Shown here: positions 54,923-62,860 of the stretch, piece by piece
How the letters are laid out: each line of letters starts with the position of its first letter
Numbering within the stretch: the stretch's first letter is position 1
Assembly (NCBI GenBank): GCA_031844405.1
Contig: JAUZVC010000001.1
Span: forward strand, 1,054,001 to 1,118,000
Direction: 5' to 3'
Length of the DNA: 64,000 nucleotides
Origin: Knoellia sp031844405
GTDB lineage: Bacteria; Actinomycetota; Actinomycetes; Actinomycetales; Dermatophilaceae
Made by a program: the position numbers and the translations under genes
The notes under the pieces: model-generated
Database searches by the model: none
What the model saw: only the letters and a program-made list of their open reading frames with translations
Told to the model about the DNA's origin: nothing

Positions 54923-56970
54923 CGCGGTCGCTGACGTGGTACGCCCACCGCCTCCGCCGGATGTCGGCGGCGGAGGTGACGTCGCGGGTGGGAGACCGCG
55001 CCCAGCAGCTCACGTGGACCTCGCGCAGGGTGCGCCAGGGCGAGCCGTTCCCGCCGCCGGCGCGCGTCCTCGAGCCGCGCATCTTCGCGACGAGCCTCCC
55101 GCCGGGGGCGAGGGCCGAGGTGCCGCCCGAGGCCGCGCTGCGTCTCGTCACCGCCGCCGACCGGGTCCTCGAGGGGAACTGGCGGGTGCTCGGCACCTAT
55201 CGTCGCGACTCGGCCGACCCCGACTGGTTCCTCGACCCCGTCACCGGCCGACGGGCACCGGACGACGCGCTGGCCTTCGGGGTGGACCACCGCAACGAGC
55301 AGGTCACCGGCAACGTCAAGTCGGTCTGGGAGCTCTCGCGCCACCACCACCTCACCGTCCTCGCCGGCGCCTGGTGGGTCTCGGGGGAGAGCGCCTACGC
55401 CGAGGCGGCGGCCGCTCAGCTGCGGTCGTGGTGGACGACGAACCCGTTCCTGTCGGGAATCCACTGGACGAGCGGCATCGAGCTGGGCGTGCGGCTCATG
55501 AGCTGGGTCTGGGTGCGGCGACTCCTCGACGAGTGGCCCGGCGTGGCCGAGCTCTTCGAGGAGAACCCGGTGGCCCTGAGCCAGCTGAGGTGGCACCAGG
55601 AGTACCTTGCCGCGTTCCGCAGCCACGGCTCGTCGGCCAACAACCACCTCGTCGCCGAGGCGGCGGGTCGCCTCGCGGCCGCATGCGCGTTCCCGTGGTT
55701 CGCCGAGACCGAGGGCTGGCGACGGACGGCGACCCAGCAGCTCGAGCACGCCCTCGCGTCGAACACCTTCCCCAGCGGCGTCAACCGCGAGATGGCCACC
55801 GACTACCAGCGTTTCACCACCGAGCTCGGGCTAGCCGCGCTCGTCGAGGCCGACGCCGCCGGCCACCCCCTCTCGTCCTCGACGCGCGCGCTGCTCGAGC
55901 GGTCGCTCGACGCCGGCGCCGCGCTCCTCGACGCGGCCGGCAACCCACCACGGCAGGGCGACGGGGACGAGGGCCGCGCCCTCGTGCTCGACGACCCCGA
56001 GGACGACCCGTGGGCGGTCCTCCTCGCCACCGGCGCCGCGACGCTCGGGCGTGCCTCGTGGTGGCCGCCGCTGGACGCAGGGGTCACGAGCACGCTGCTC
56101 GACGCGCTGTCCGCGACCTCGGCCACGACGCCACACGTCAGCCGCGGTTCGCGCCCCCAGCACTTCGCGGACGCCGGTGTCACCCTTCTCCGCACCGCGC
56201 CCGAGCACGGCTCCGAGCTGTGGTGCCGGTGCGACGGCGGGCCGCACGGCTTCCTCTCGATCGCCGCGCACGCCCATGCCGACGCCCTCTCGGTCGAGGT
56301 GCGCCACGACGGCGTCCAGCTGCTGGTGGACCCGGGCACGTACTGCTACCACGGCGAGCCGGAGTGGCGTGACTACTTCAGGTCCACCCGGGCGCACAAC
56401 ACGGTCGAGGTCGATGGCCAGGACCAGGCCGTGCAGTCAGGGCCGTTCATGTGGGCGACCCACGCCGACGCCGTCATCGACCGCGCCGAGGTGCGCCCGT
56501 CCGGCACGTCCGTGTGGGAGGGGCACCACACGGCATACGCGCGTCTGGATCCGGCCCTCCGCCACGACAGGCGCGTCGAGCTCGACGCGCCGCGCAAGGC
56601 GCTCACCGTCACCGACACCGTGACCGGCTCCCGGTCGCACGCGGTGAGGCTGTCGTGGCACCTCGGCCCTCACATCCACGTCGAGCTGGGGCCCGGCGTG
56701 GCCGAGCTCTGGTGGACCGGGCGCGACGGGCGCGAACGGCAGGGACGGCTCGTGCTCCCCGACGCGCTCGCGTGGACCTGCCACGAGGGTGAGAGCGACC
56801 CCGTGCTCGGCTGGACCTCTCCCCGCTTCGGAGTGCGTGTGCCGACGCGGACGCTCGTCGGGCTCGGGACGTGGACCGGGACCCTCGAGCTGCGGACCGA
56901 GCTGGTCGTCCTCGAGGAGCCGGCCGTGTCGTCGACGGTGGACCGATCGCGCACCGGGAGGTTCGAGTGA
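54919..56970 (+). CDS. Heparinase II/III-like protein (alginate-lyase-type fold)
   Basis: This 683-residue protein has an N-terminal helical toroid-like domain (VWELSRHHHLTVLAGAWWVSGE, WTSGIELGVRLMSWVWVRRLL, HGSSANNHLVAEAAGRLAAACAFPW). The C-terminal beta-sandwich heparinase II/III part has LSIAAHAHADALSVEVRHDGVQLLVDPGTYCYH near 447-475 and RSTRAHNTVEVDGQDQ. NNH, Tyr and the AHAHAD His fit uronate lyase or epimerase-like active sites. No clear signal peptide was seen, so it may act in the cytoplasm or be non-classically placed. It overlaps the upstream gene by 4 nt. Confidence 0.88.
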   Translation: MTRSLTWYAHRLRRMSAAEVTSRVGDRAQQLTWTSRRVRQGEPFPPPARVLEPRIFATSLPPGARAEVPPEAALRLVTAADRVLEGNWRVLGTYRRDSADPDWFLDPVTGRRAPDDALAFGVDHRNEQVTGNVKSVWELSRHHHLTVLAGAWWVSGESAYAEAAAAQLRSWWTTNPFLSGIHWTSGIELGVRLMSWVWVRRLLDEWPGVAELFEENPVALSQLRWHQEYLAAFRSHGSSANNHLVAEAAGRLAAACAFPWFAETEGWRRTATQQLEHALASNTFPSGVNREMATDYQRFTTELGLAALVEADAAGHPLSSSTRALLERSLDAGAALLDAAGNPPRQGDGDEGRALVLDDPEDDPWAVLLATGAATLGRASWWPPLDAGVTSTLLDALSATSATTPHVSRGSRPQHFADAGVTLLRTAPEHGSELWCRCDGGPHGFLSIAAHAHADALSVEVRHDGVQLLVDPGTYCYHGEPEWRDYFRSTRAHNTVEVDGQDQAVQSGPFMWATHADAVIDRAEVRPSGTSVWEGHHTAYARLDPALRHDRRVELDAPRKALTVTDTVTGSRSHAVRLSWHLGPHIHVELGPGVAELWWTGRDGRERQGRLVLPDALAWTCHEGESDPVLGWTSPRFGVRVPTRTLVGLGTWTGTLELRTELVVLEEPAVSSTVDRSRTGRFE

Positions 56971-58598
56971 GCGAGCAGTCGGTCGACCTCAGGTCGACGT
57001 GGGCCGTCCTCCGGCGACGGGCGGTCGTGCTCGTGCTCGCCGCGGTCCTCGGGGCCGGCGGCGGCGTCGGGCTGCTCGTCCTGCGCCCGCCCTCGTTCAC
57101 GAGCACGAGCGTCGTGCTCCTGCCCACGGTCGCGCAGTCGGGCTCGGGCCGGATCGGCGGCTACGACGCCGAGACCCAGGCGCTCATCGTGACGAGCTCC
57201 GAGGTGCTGGCCCGGGCCGCCCGGCGGGTGAGCCCACGACCATCGGTCGCCCAGGCCGCCGACCGGATCATCGTCGACACGCCCGCCTCCGCCGTCCTGA
57301 GGATCACCGCGTCGGGCCCGACGGGGAAGGGCGCAGAGGAGCTCGCGGCTGCGGTGGCGTCGGCGCTCGTGGAGTACCTCGAGGAGACCCGCGGCAGCCT
57401 GCGCGCCGCCCAGCAGGCCGAGCTCCAGGGCCGTCTCGACACCCTCGTCAAGAGCCTCGACGCCGTGAGCGCGCAGATCGCGCGGACGACGGCCCGGATC
57501 GCGGCCAACGGCACGAAGACGGCCGCCGGTCTTGCGGACGCAGCCGCGCTCGCCGACCTCACCGCCGTCCGCGCGTCGACGATGCTCGACGTCGAGGCGC
57601 TGCGCAAGCAGCTCGCGGGGGAGGACGGCTCCGAGTCGTCGACACCGGCCGGGGCGAGTGTCATCCAGCCGGCGTCCCCGGGTGAGCGGGAGGGCTACGT
57701 CACGGACGTGCTGCTCCACGTGCTGGGCGGTGCCGGCGCGCTCCTGCTGCTCACCTCGGCCGTCGTCGTCATGACGAACAAGCGCGACCCCAAGCTGCGA
57801 TCACGCGACGAGCTCGCCGACTCGGTGGGCATTCCCGTCGTCGCCTCGCTCCGGGCCCGTGCGCCGCGGTCGGCGGGCGCCTGGCTCGACCTCCTGCGGA
57901 CCTACGACCCCGACAGCATCGACGGCTGGGCGCTGCGCCGGCTGCTGCACTCCCTCGTCGCGGAGGGCGAGGGGGAGCGGGGTGGTCGCGATCCGGTCGT
58001 GGTCGTGGTGCTGTCCTTCGGGGGGGATGCGGGTGGGCTCGCCGTCGGTCCCCAGCTCGCGGCGTTCGCCGCGTCGACAGGTCTCGCGACCGAGCTCGTC
58101 GCGATGCAGGAGCACCGGTCCGCCACGCACCTCTGGGCGGCGTGCTCGCACACGCCAAAGCTGGAGGAGTCGCCGCTGCCGCTCGCAGTCAGCACCGCAC
58201 AGACCCGTCCCGGTGCGCACGCCTCGGCGCTCGCGGACGCGGAGGCCGGCGGGGACAGGGCGACGCTGTCGGTGCGGATGGTCGTCCTCGAGCGCGACCG
58301 TCCCGAGCCGGATCCCGCCCTCGTGGACGGACACGTGGCGCTGCTCGCGGTGAGCTCCGCGGCCGCCACCCGGCGCAACCTCGCCGACGCCGTCGTCGCG
58401 GTCGACCGGCTCGGTCTTGAGGTCGTCGGCCTCGTCGTGGCCAACCCCGACCCCTTCGACCGGACGACCGGACGTCTCGCCCCCGTGGAGCTTCCCGGGA
58501 CGCTCGCGCGTCCCACGAGGATCACGCCGCGGACCGGTGCCACCTCCGTCACCTCGGCGGCCGTGCGGCGCACTGACCGGCGCAGGAGCCGACCATGA
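56967..58598 (+). CDS. Wzz-like chain-length/co-polymerase protein with degenerate kinase-like tail (1)
   Basis: This 543-residue protein has a TM segment near 19-40, an extracytoplasmic domain with a helical region (RLDTLVKSLDAVSAQIARTTARI), and a second TM near 248-270. The cytoplasmic C terminus has a Rossmann-like fold reminiscent of BY-kinases. The Walker A position reads SFGGDAGGLAVGPQLAAFAA, lacking GK(S/T). It is therefore unlikely to hydrolyse ATP. A role in EPS chain length or export regulation is inferred. It overlaps the preceding and following genes by 4 nt. Confidence 0.8.
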   Translation: MSEQSVDLRSTWAVLRRRAVVLVLAAVLGAGGGVGLLVLRPPSFTSTSVVLLPTVAQSGSGRIGGYDAETQALIVTSSEVLARAARRVSPRPSVAQAADRIIVDTPASAVLRITASGPTGKGAEELAAAVASALVEYLEETRGSLRAAQQAELQGRLDTLVKSLDAVSAQIARTTARIAANGTKTAAGLADAAALADLTAVRASTMLDVEALRKQLAGEDGSESSTPAGASVIQPASPGEREGYVTDVLLHVLGGAGALLLLTSAVVVMTNKRDPKLRSRDELADSVGIPVVASLRARAPRSAGAWLDLLRTYDPDSIDGWALRRLLHSLVAEGEGERGGRDPVVVVVLSFGGDAGGLAVGPQLAAFAASTGLATELVAMQEHRSATHLWAACSHTPKLEESPLPLAVSTAQTRPGAHASALADAEAGGDRATLSVRMVVLERDRPEPDPALVDGHVALLAVSSAAATRRNLADAVVAVDRLGLEVVGLVVANPDPFDRTTGRLAPVELPGTLARPTRITPRTGATSVTSAAVRRTDRRRSRP

Positions 58599-60301
58599 GC
58601 GGCCCGACCTGGCGCATCGACGACGAGGACGGTGACCCGGAGCTCACCGGCACCCCCCGCCCGCTCGTCGTCACCCTCGGAGACCTCGCCGACGCCCTCG
58701 CGCGGACGTGGCGCACCTGGGTCGGCGCCACCTGCCTGGGCGCCCTCCTCGGTCTGGGGCTCCTCGCGGCGCTCCCACGGCCCGTGTCCGCGACGACGAC
58801 GCTCCTCATGGTGGCACCCAACCCCGACGACCCGTCGGCCATGGACACCGACGCGAGCCTGCTGCTCACGAGGGCGGTCGCCGAGCGGGTCATCAGTGAC
58901 CTCGACCTCCGGGAGACACCGCAGGCGCTGCTCGCCACCGTGACGGCCACGCCGGTGAGCAGCCAGGTGATGACGGTGACGGTCGAGGCGCCGGACGAGG
59001 CGGCTGCCCGTGCCCGGGCCCGCTCACTCGTCACGAACTTCCTCCAGTTCCGGGCGGAGCAGCTCCGCTCCGTCTCCGACGGGCTGGTGACGGGCTACGA
59101 GAAGCGCATTGCGTCCCTCCAGGAGCGCGTCGACACCCTCACCCGCGAGTACGACCGGCTCGCCGCAGGACGGGTCGTGGACCAGGTCCGGCTCAGCGAC
59201 ATCACGAACGAGCGGGCCGCCCTCACCACCCAGGTGACCGAGCTCCAGCGGGCCATCGAGGATGCGGCCCTCGCAGCGGACGCCGCCGTGAGCGCCACGC
59301 ACGTCCTCGACGAGCCCGCGGCGAGCACACCTGGCTCGCGTCGTCGCGCGGTCCTCGTCGCGGTGTCGGGAGCCATCGTCGTGGGGGCCCTCGCCGTCGG
59401 CACGATCCTCTTCCGGGCGCTCACCAGCGTCCGGCTCCGACGGCGGCGGGACATCGCCGCGGCTCTCGGGGTCCCCGTGCTCGTCGGCGTGCCCTCGCTG
59501 CGGCTGCCCCGGAGGTGGAGCCGCCCGACCACTGCCCTCACGACGGGTATCGCGCGCATCCTGCGCGGTAGGCCGCAGCGGTGGAGCGAGCCGCTCCGGC
59601 ACCGCACCCTCGACGCGCTCGTGGAGGGTGTCGCCACGGCGCTCCCCCGACCGCTCGGAAGCGGCAGTGGGCCTGCCGCGTCGGACGGTGGTCCGAGCAC
59701 CCTCGGCGTCGTCGCCATCGACCGTGTCCGGGCGGCAGCGGTCGTGCTCCGGGCACTCGCGCACCGCCTGGCAGCCGAGGGGACCCGGGTCCTGCTCGTC
59801 GACCTCACGACGTCGGCGGCGCTCGCCGGCCACCACGCCTCCGGCGCCCCCACCGGCGACGACGAGGGCAAGGGTGCGCCGAGCGTCGTCCGTCCCGAGG
59901 GCGACCCGGCGCTCACCCCCGGCCCTCGACGCGGTGGCCGGCGGGGGCGGGTCGCGGACGGCGGTGTGCTCGGCACGTGGACGCAGTTCGACGTCGTGCT
60001 CGTCCTGCTCGAGGTCGACCCCGGTCTCGACCTCGACCTGCTGCCGACCTGGGTCGACCGGATCGTCCCGTTCGTCACGGCCGGCCGACCCAGCCACGAG
60101 CTCCTCACGACGGTCGCCGGTCTGCTCTCCGGGTCCGGGGTGGGGCTGCCCTTCGCTGTCCTCGAGGGTGCCGACCGGCGCGACCGTTCGTCCGGGCGGC
60201 CCGCCGGGCAGAGCGGTCCCGTGGGTGAGCCGGCCAGCGACGAGGGCCGGTCCCGCTCGCACGAGCTGGACGTGGGCGTGAGGGTGGTGCAGACCCGATG
60301 A
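58595..60301 (+). CDS. Wzz-like chain-length/co-polymerase protein with degenerate kinase-like tail (2)
   Basis: This 568-residue protein has TM segments near 42-60 and 250-270. A coiled coil near 165-235 (YEKRIASLQERVDTLTREYDRL, ERAALTTQVTELQRAIED) is typical of Wzz periplasmic arms. The C-terminal region (GVVAIDRVRAAAVVLRALA ... RVLLVDLT) aligns by pattern with BY-kinase ATPases but lacks the P-loop lysine. Like its neighbour it is a probable inactive paralogue. The ATG overlaps the upstream stop (ATGA). Confidence 0.8.
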   Translation: MSGPTWRIDDEDGDPELTGTPRPLVVTLGDLADALARTWRTWVGATCLGALLGLGLLAALPRPVSATTTLLMVAPNPDDPSAMDTDASLLLTRAVAERVISDLDLRETPQALLATVTATPVSSQVMTVTVEAPDEAAARARARSLVTNFLQFRAEQLRSVSDGLVTGYEKRIASLQERVDTLTREYDRLAAGRVVDQVRLSDITNERAALTTQVTELQRAIEDAALAADAAVSATHVLDEPAASTPGSRRRAVLVAVSGAIVVGALAVGTILFRALTSVRLRRRRDIAAALGVPVLVGVPSLRLPRRWSRPTTALTTGIARILRGRPQRWSEPLRHRTLDALVEGVATALPRPLGSGSGPAASDGGPSTLGVVAIDRVRAAAVVLRALAHRLAAEGTRVLLVDLTTSAALAGHHASGAPTGDDEGKGAPSVVRPEGDPALTPGPRRGGRRGRVADGGVLGTWTQFDVVLVLLEVDPGLDLDLLPTWVDRIVPFVTAGRPSHELLTTVAGLLSGSGVGLPFAVLEGADRRDRSSGRPAGQSGPVGEPASDEGRSRSHELDVGVRVVQTR

Positions 60302-61641
60302 CGACGTCGACCGGACGTCCCCGGGCCGTGACAGCCCCGGGCTCGCACACGGCGGCCCTCGGTGGAGGGGCGCCCACCCACTTCGCGCCGGTCCCACGGC
60401 TGGTCCTGCTCAGCTGGGGCGCCCTCATGCTCAACGTCCTCACGCCCGGCGGCGCCGAGACGATCCTCCCGGTGCCCCGCGCGCTCACCCAGGCCATCGC
60501 TCAGGGGGCGCTCCTCGTGGCCCTGGTGCTCGCCCTGCTCGCGAACCGGAGACTCGTCGTCCGCCCCCACGCCGTCCTCGTGCTCCTCGGGGTGCTCGCG
60601 CTCGCGGCGTTCGTGGCGAGCCTGCACAACGAGTTCGTCGTCGGCTCGGTCTACCGTGGCCTGAGACTGCTCGGGTTCGTCGCCGTGCTCTGGCTCCTCT
60701 CGCCGTGGTGGGGCAGACGTGACCTCACCCTCCTGCGGGCGCACCGGCTTTGCCTCTGGGTCGTCGTGCTCAGCGTCGTCATCGGTGCGCTCATCGCGCC
60801 CGGCAAGGCGTTTGCAGTGAGCGGCCGGCTCGGGGGGACGGTGTGGCCCATCCCACCGACCCAGGTCGCCCACTACGCGGCCGTCCTCTTCGGCACGACG
60901 GTGATCCTCTGGATGTGCCGGGTCGTCAGCGGGCGGCACGCCCTCGTCGGGGTCACCGTCACGACCGCCGTGCTCATCGGGACGCACACGCGCACCGCCC
61001 TCATCGGGGTGCTGCTCGGTGTCTTGCTGGCGGGTGCCAGCCTCTTCATGGGCCACGCCCGCGTCCGCCGGGTCTCCGCCTCCTCCCTCGTCGGGATCAC
61101 CGCCGCAGGCTTCCTCTTCGCACCACAGCTCGTGACGTGGTTGGCGCGCGGTCAGACCGCGGGCGAGGCGAGCAGGCTCACCGGGCGCACGGACGTGTGG
61201 ACCGACGTCTTCGCCGCCCAGCGACCGCTGGCCGAGCAGCTCTTCGGGACCGGCCTGTCGAACAAGTCCTTCGACGGCCTCGCGATCGACAGCAACTGGG
61301 TGGCGACCTATGTCGACCAGGGCTGGACCGGCCTCCTCATCGAGGTCGCCGTGCTCGTCGTGCTGCTCGCCCTGGCCGCCACCCACGTCCGCGGTCCACG
61401 ACGCGCCCTGGCGATCTTCCTCGTCGTCTACTGCATCGTCGCGTCGGTCACCGAGGTCGGGCTCGGAGATGCCTCGACCTACCTGCTCGACCTCGTCGTG
61501 GCCGGTTCGCTGCTCGCGGCAGCCCCCACCGTCTCCCCGTCCCCGAGCGCCGCCGTCGCCCCTCCGCGGGGCCCGGCCGACGGCGCCACGTCACCACGGG
61601 TGGGCCGCTCTCACCCCAGCTCCAGGAGGTACCCACGATGA
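60298..61641 (+). CDS. O-antigen polymerase/ligase-like membrane protein (Wzy-type)
   Basis: This 447-residue protein has about eleven TM segments. Wzy_C-like features are GTHTRTALIGVLLGVLLAG and the loop EASRLTGRTDVWTDVFAAQRPLAEQLFGTGLSNKSFDGLAIDSNWVATYVDQGWTG. It is the likely polymerase of the EPS locus. The C-terminal 40 residues are Pro/Ser-rich. It overlaps its neighbours by 4 nt on both sides. Confidence 0.85.
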   Translation: MTTSTGRPRAVTAPGSHTAALGGGAPTHFAPVPRLVLLSWGALMLNVLTPGGAETILPVPRALTQAIAQGALLVALVLALLANRRLVVRPHAVLVLLGVLALAAFVASLHNEFVVGSVYRGLRLLGFVAVLWLLSPWWGRRDLTLLRAHRLCLWVVVLSVVIGALIAPGKAFAVSGRLGGTVWPIPPTQVAHYAAVLFGTTVILWMCRVVSGRHALVGVTVTTAVLIGTHTRTALIGVLLGVLLAGASLFMGHARVRRVSASSLVGITAAGFLFAPQLVTWLARGQTAGEASRLTGRTDVWTDVFAAQRPLAEQLFGTGLSNKSFDGLAIDSNWVATYVDQGWTGLLIEVAVLVVLLALAATHVRGPRRALAIFLVVYCIVASVTEVGLGDASTYLLDLVVAGSLLAAAPTVSPSPSAAVAPPRGPADGATSPRVGRSHPSSRRYPR

Positions 61642-62858
61642 CAACGACGACCACGCAGGGGACGCGGACGGCATACCGACCGGGGGTGCTGCTCGACCGG
61701 GACGGGACGATCATCGAGGACACCGGCTACGTCGGCTCGCCGCGCGACGTCCGCTTCCTCGACGGGGCGATCGAGGCCATCGCGCGGCTCAACACCGCCG
61801 GCCTCCCGGTCGCCGTCGTCACCAACCAGTCCGGCGTCGCCCGGGGCTACTACGAGCTCGAGGACGTGCACCTCGTCCACAAGCACATCGCCGCCGAGCT
61901 GGCCGAGCACGGCGCGCACGTCGACCTGTGGCTCTTCTGTCCCTACCACCCCGACGGGAGCGTCCCGGCCTTCGCGCGGTCGAGCTCCGACCGCAAGCCG
62001 GCACCAGGCATGGCCATCGCCGCCGCCGACGCGCTCGGTCTCGACCTGCCGTCGTCGTGGGTCGTCGGGGACAGCACCTGCGACGTCGGCCTCGCCCGCG
62101 CCGTCGGGGCCCGCGGCCTGTGGATCGACGACTCGGACGGCGAGGTGCCGACCGGGGTGCGGCGGGTGCCGGACCTCTCGGCCGCCGTCGACGCCGTCCT
62201 CGAGGACGTCGGCGACACCCGGCTCGCAGCAGGCCACGCGACCTTCCCGGCCCGGAGGTACGAGACCGGCGGCTCCTTCGCCCGCGAGTACTCCGAGCAG
62301 CTGGCCAAGGCCGTCGGAAGCATCGACCCCGAAGGGCTGGAGGCGGCCGCCGAGCTGCTCTCGCGGGCCTACCGGAGCGACCGCGCAGTCTTCGTCTGTG
62401 GCAACGGCGGGTCCGCATCGATCGCCAACCACTTCCAGTGCGACCACGAGAAGGGCGTGCGGCTCGGGACCGGCCTCACCACGCGGGTGACGAGTCTCAG
62501 CACCAACGTCGAGCTGCTCAGCGCGATCGCCAACGACCTCACCTACGACGTCGTCTTCGAGTACCAGCTCGAGTCGCAGGCGCGACCGGGCGACGTCCTC
62601 GTCGTCGTGTCGTCGTCCGGGCGCTCGCCCAACGTCGTGCGGGCGTTGCGGTGGGCCGGGACCCACGGCATGTCGACCATCGCGATGACCGGGTTCACCG
62701 GTGGCCCCGCCCGCGAGCTCGCCGACGTCTCGATCCACGTCGACTCGCAGAACTACGGCGTCGTCGAGGACTCGCACCAGGCCTGCATGCACCTGCTGGC
62801 GCAGTTCGTCCGTCAGTCGCTCATGACCGATGCCGACGTGGCGGAGCAGGTGTTCTGA
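61638..62858 (+). CDS. Fused HAD phosphatase (GmhB-like) and SIS sugar isomerase (GmhA-like)
   Basis: This 406-residue protein has two catalytic domains. Residues 15-185 are HAD-IIIA: LLDRDGTIIEDTGYVG near 18, VVTNQSGVARGYY and RKPAPGM, as in D-glycero-D-manno-heptose-1,7-bisphosphate phosphatase. Residues about 215-400 are SIS: FVCGNGGSASIANHFQCDHEKG near 252 and VSSSGRSPNVVRAL, as in phosphoheptose isomerase. Both reactions belong to the activated-heptose pathway; the kinase and nucleotidyltransferase are not in the window. The ATG has AGGAGG upstream and overlaps the previous stop. Confidence 0.88.
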   Translation: MTTTTTQGTRTAYRPGVLLDRDGTIIEDTGYVGSPRDVRFLDGAIEAIARLNTAGLPVAVVTNQSGVARGYYELEDVHLVHKHIAAELAEHGAHVDLWLFCPYHPDGSVPAFARSSSDRKPAPGMAIAAADALGLDLPSSWVVGDSTCDVGLARAVGARGLWIDDSDGEVPTGVRRVPDLSAAVDAVLEDVGDTRLAAGHATFPARRYETGGSFAREYSEQLAKAVGSIDPEGLEAAAELLSRAYRSDRAVFVCGNGGSASIANHFQCDHEKGVRLGTGLTTRVTSLSTNVELLSAIANDLTYDVVFEYQLESQARPGDVLVVVSSSGRSPNVVRALRWAGTHGMSTIAMTGFTGGPARELADVSIHVDSQNYGVVEDSHQACMHLLAQFVRQSLMTDADVAEQVF

Positions 62859-62860
62859 CC

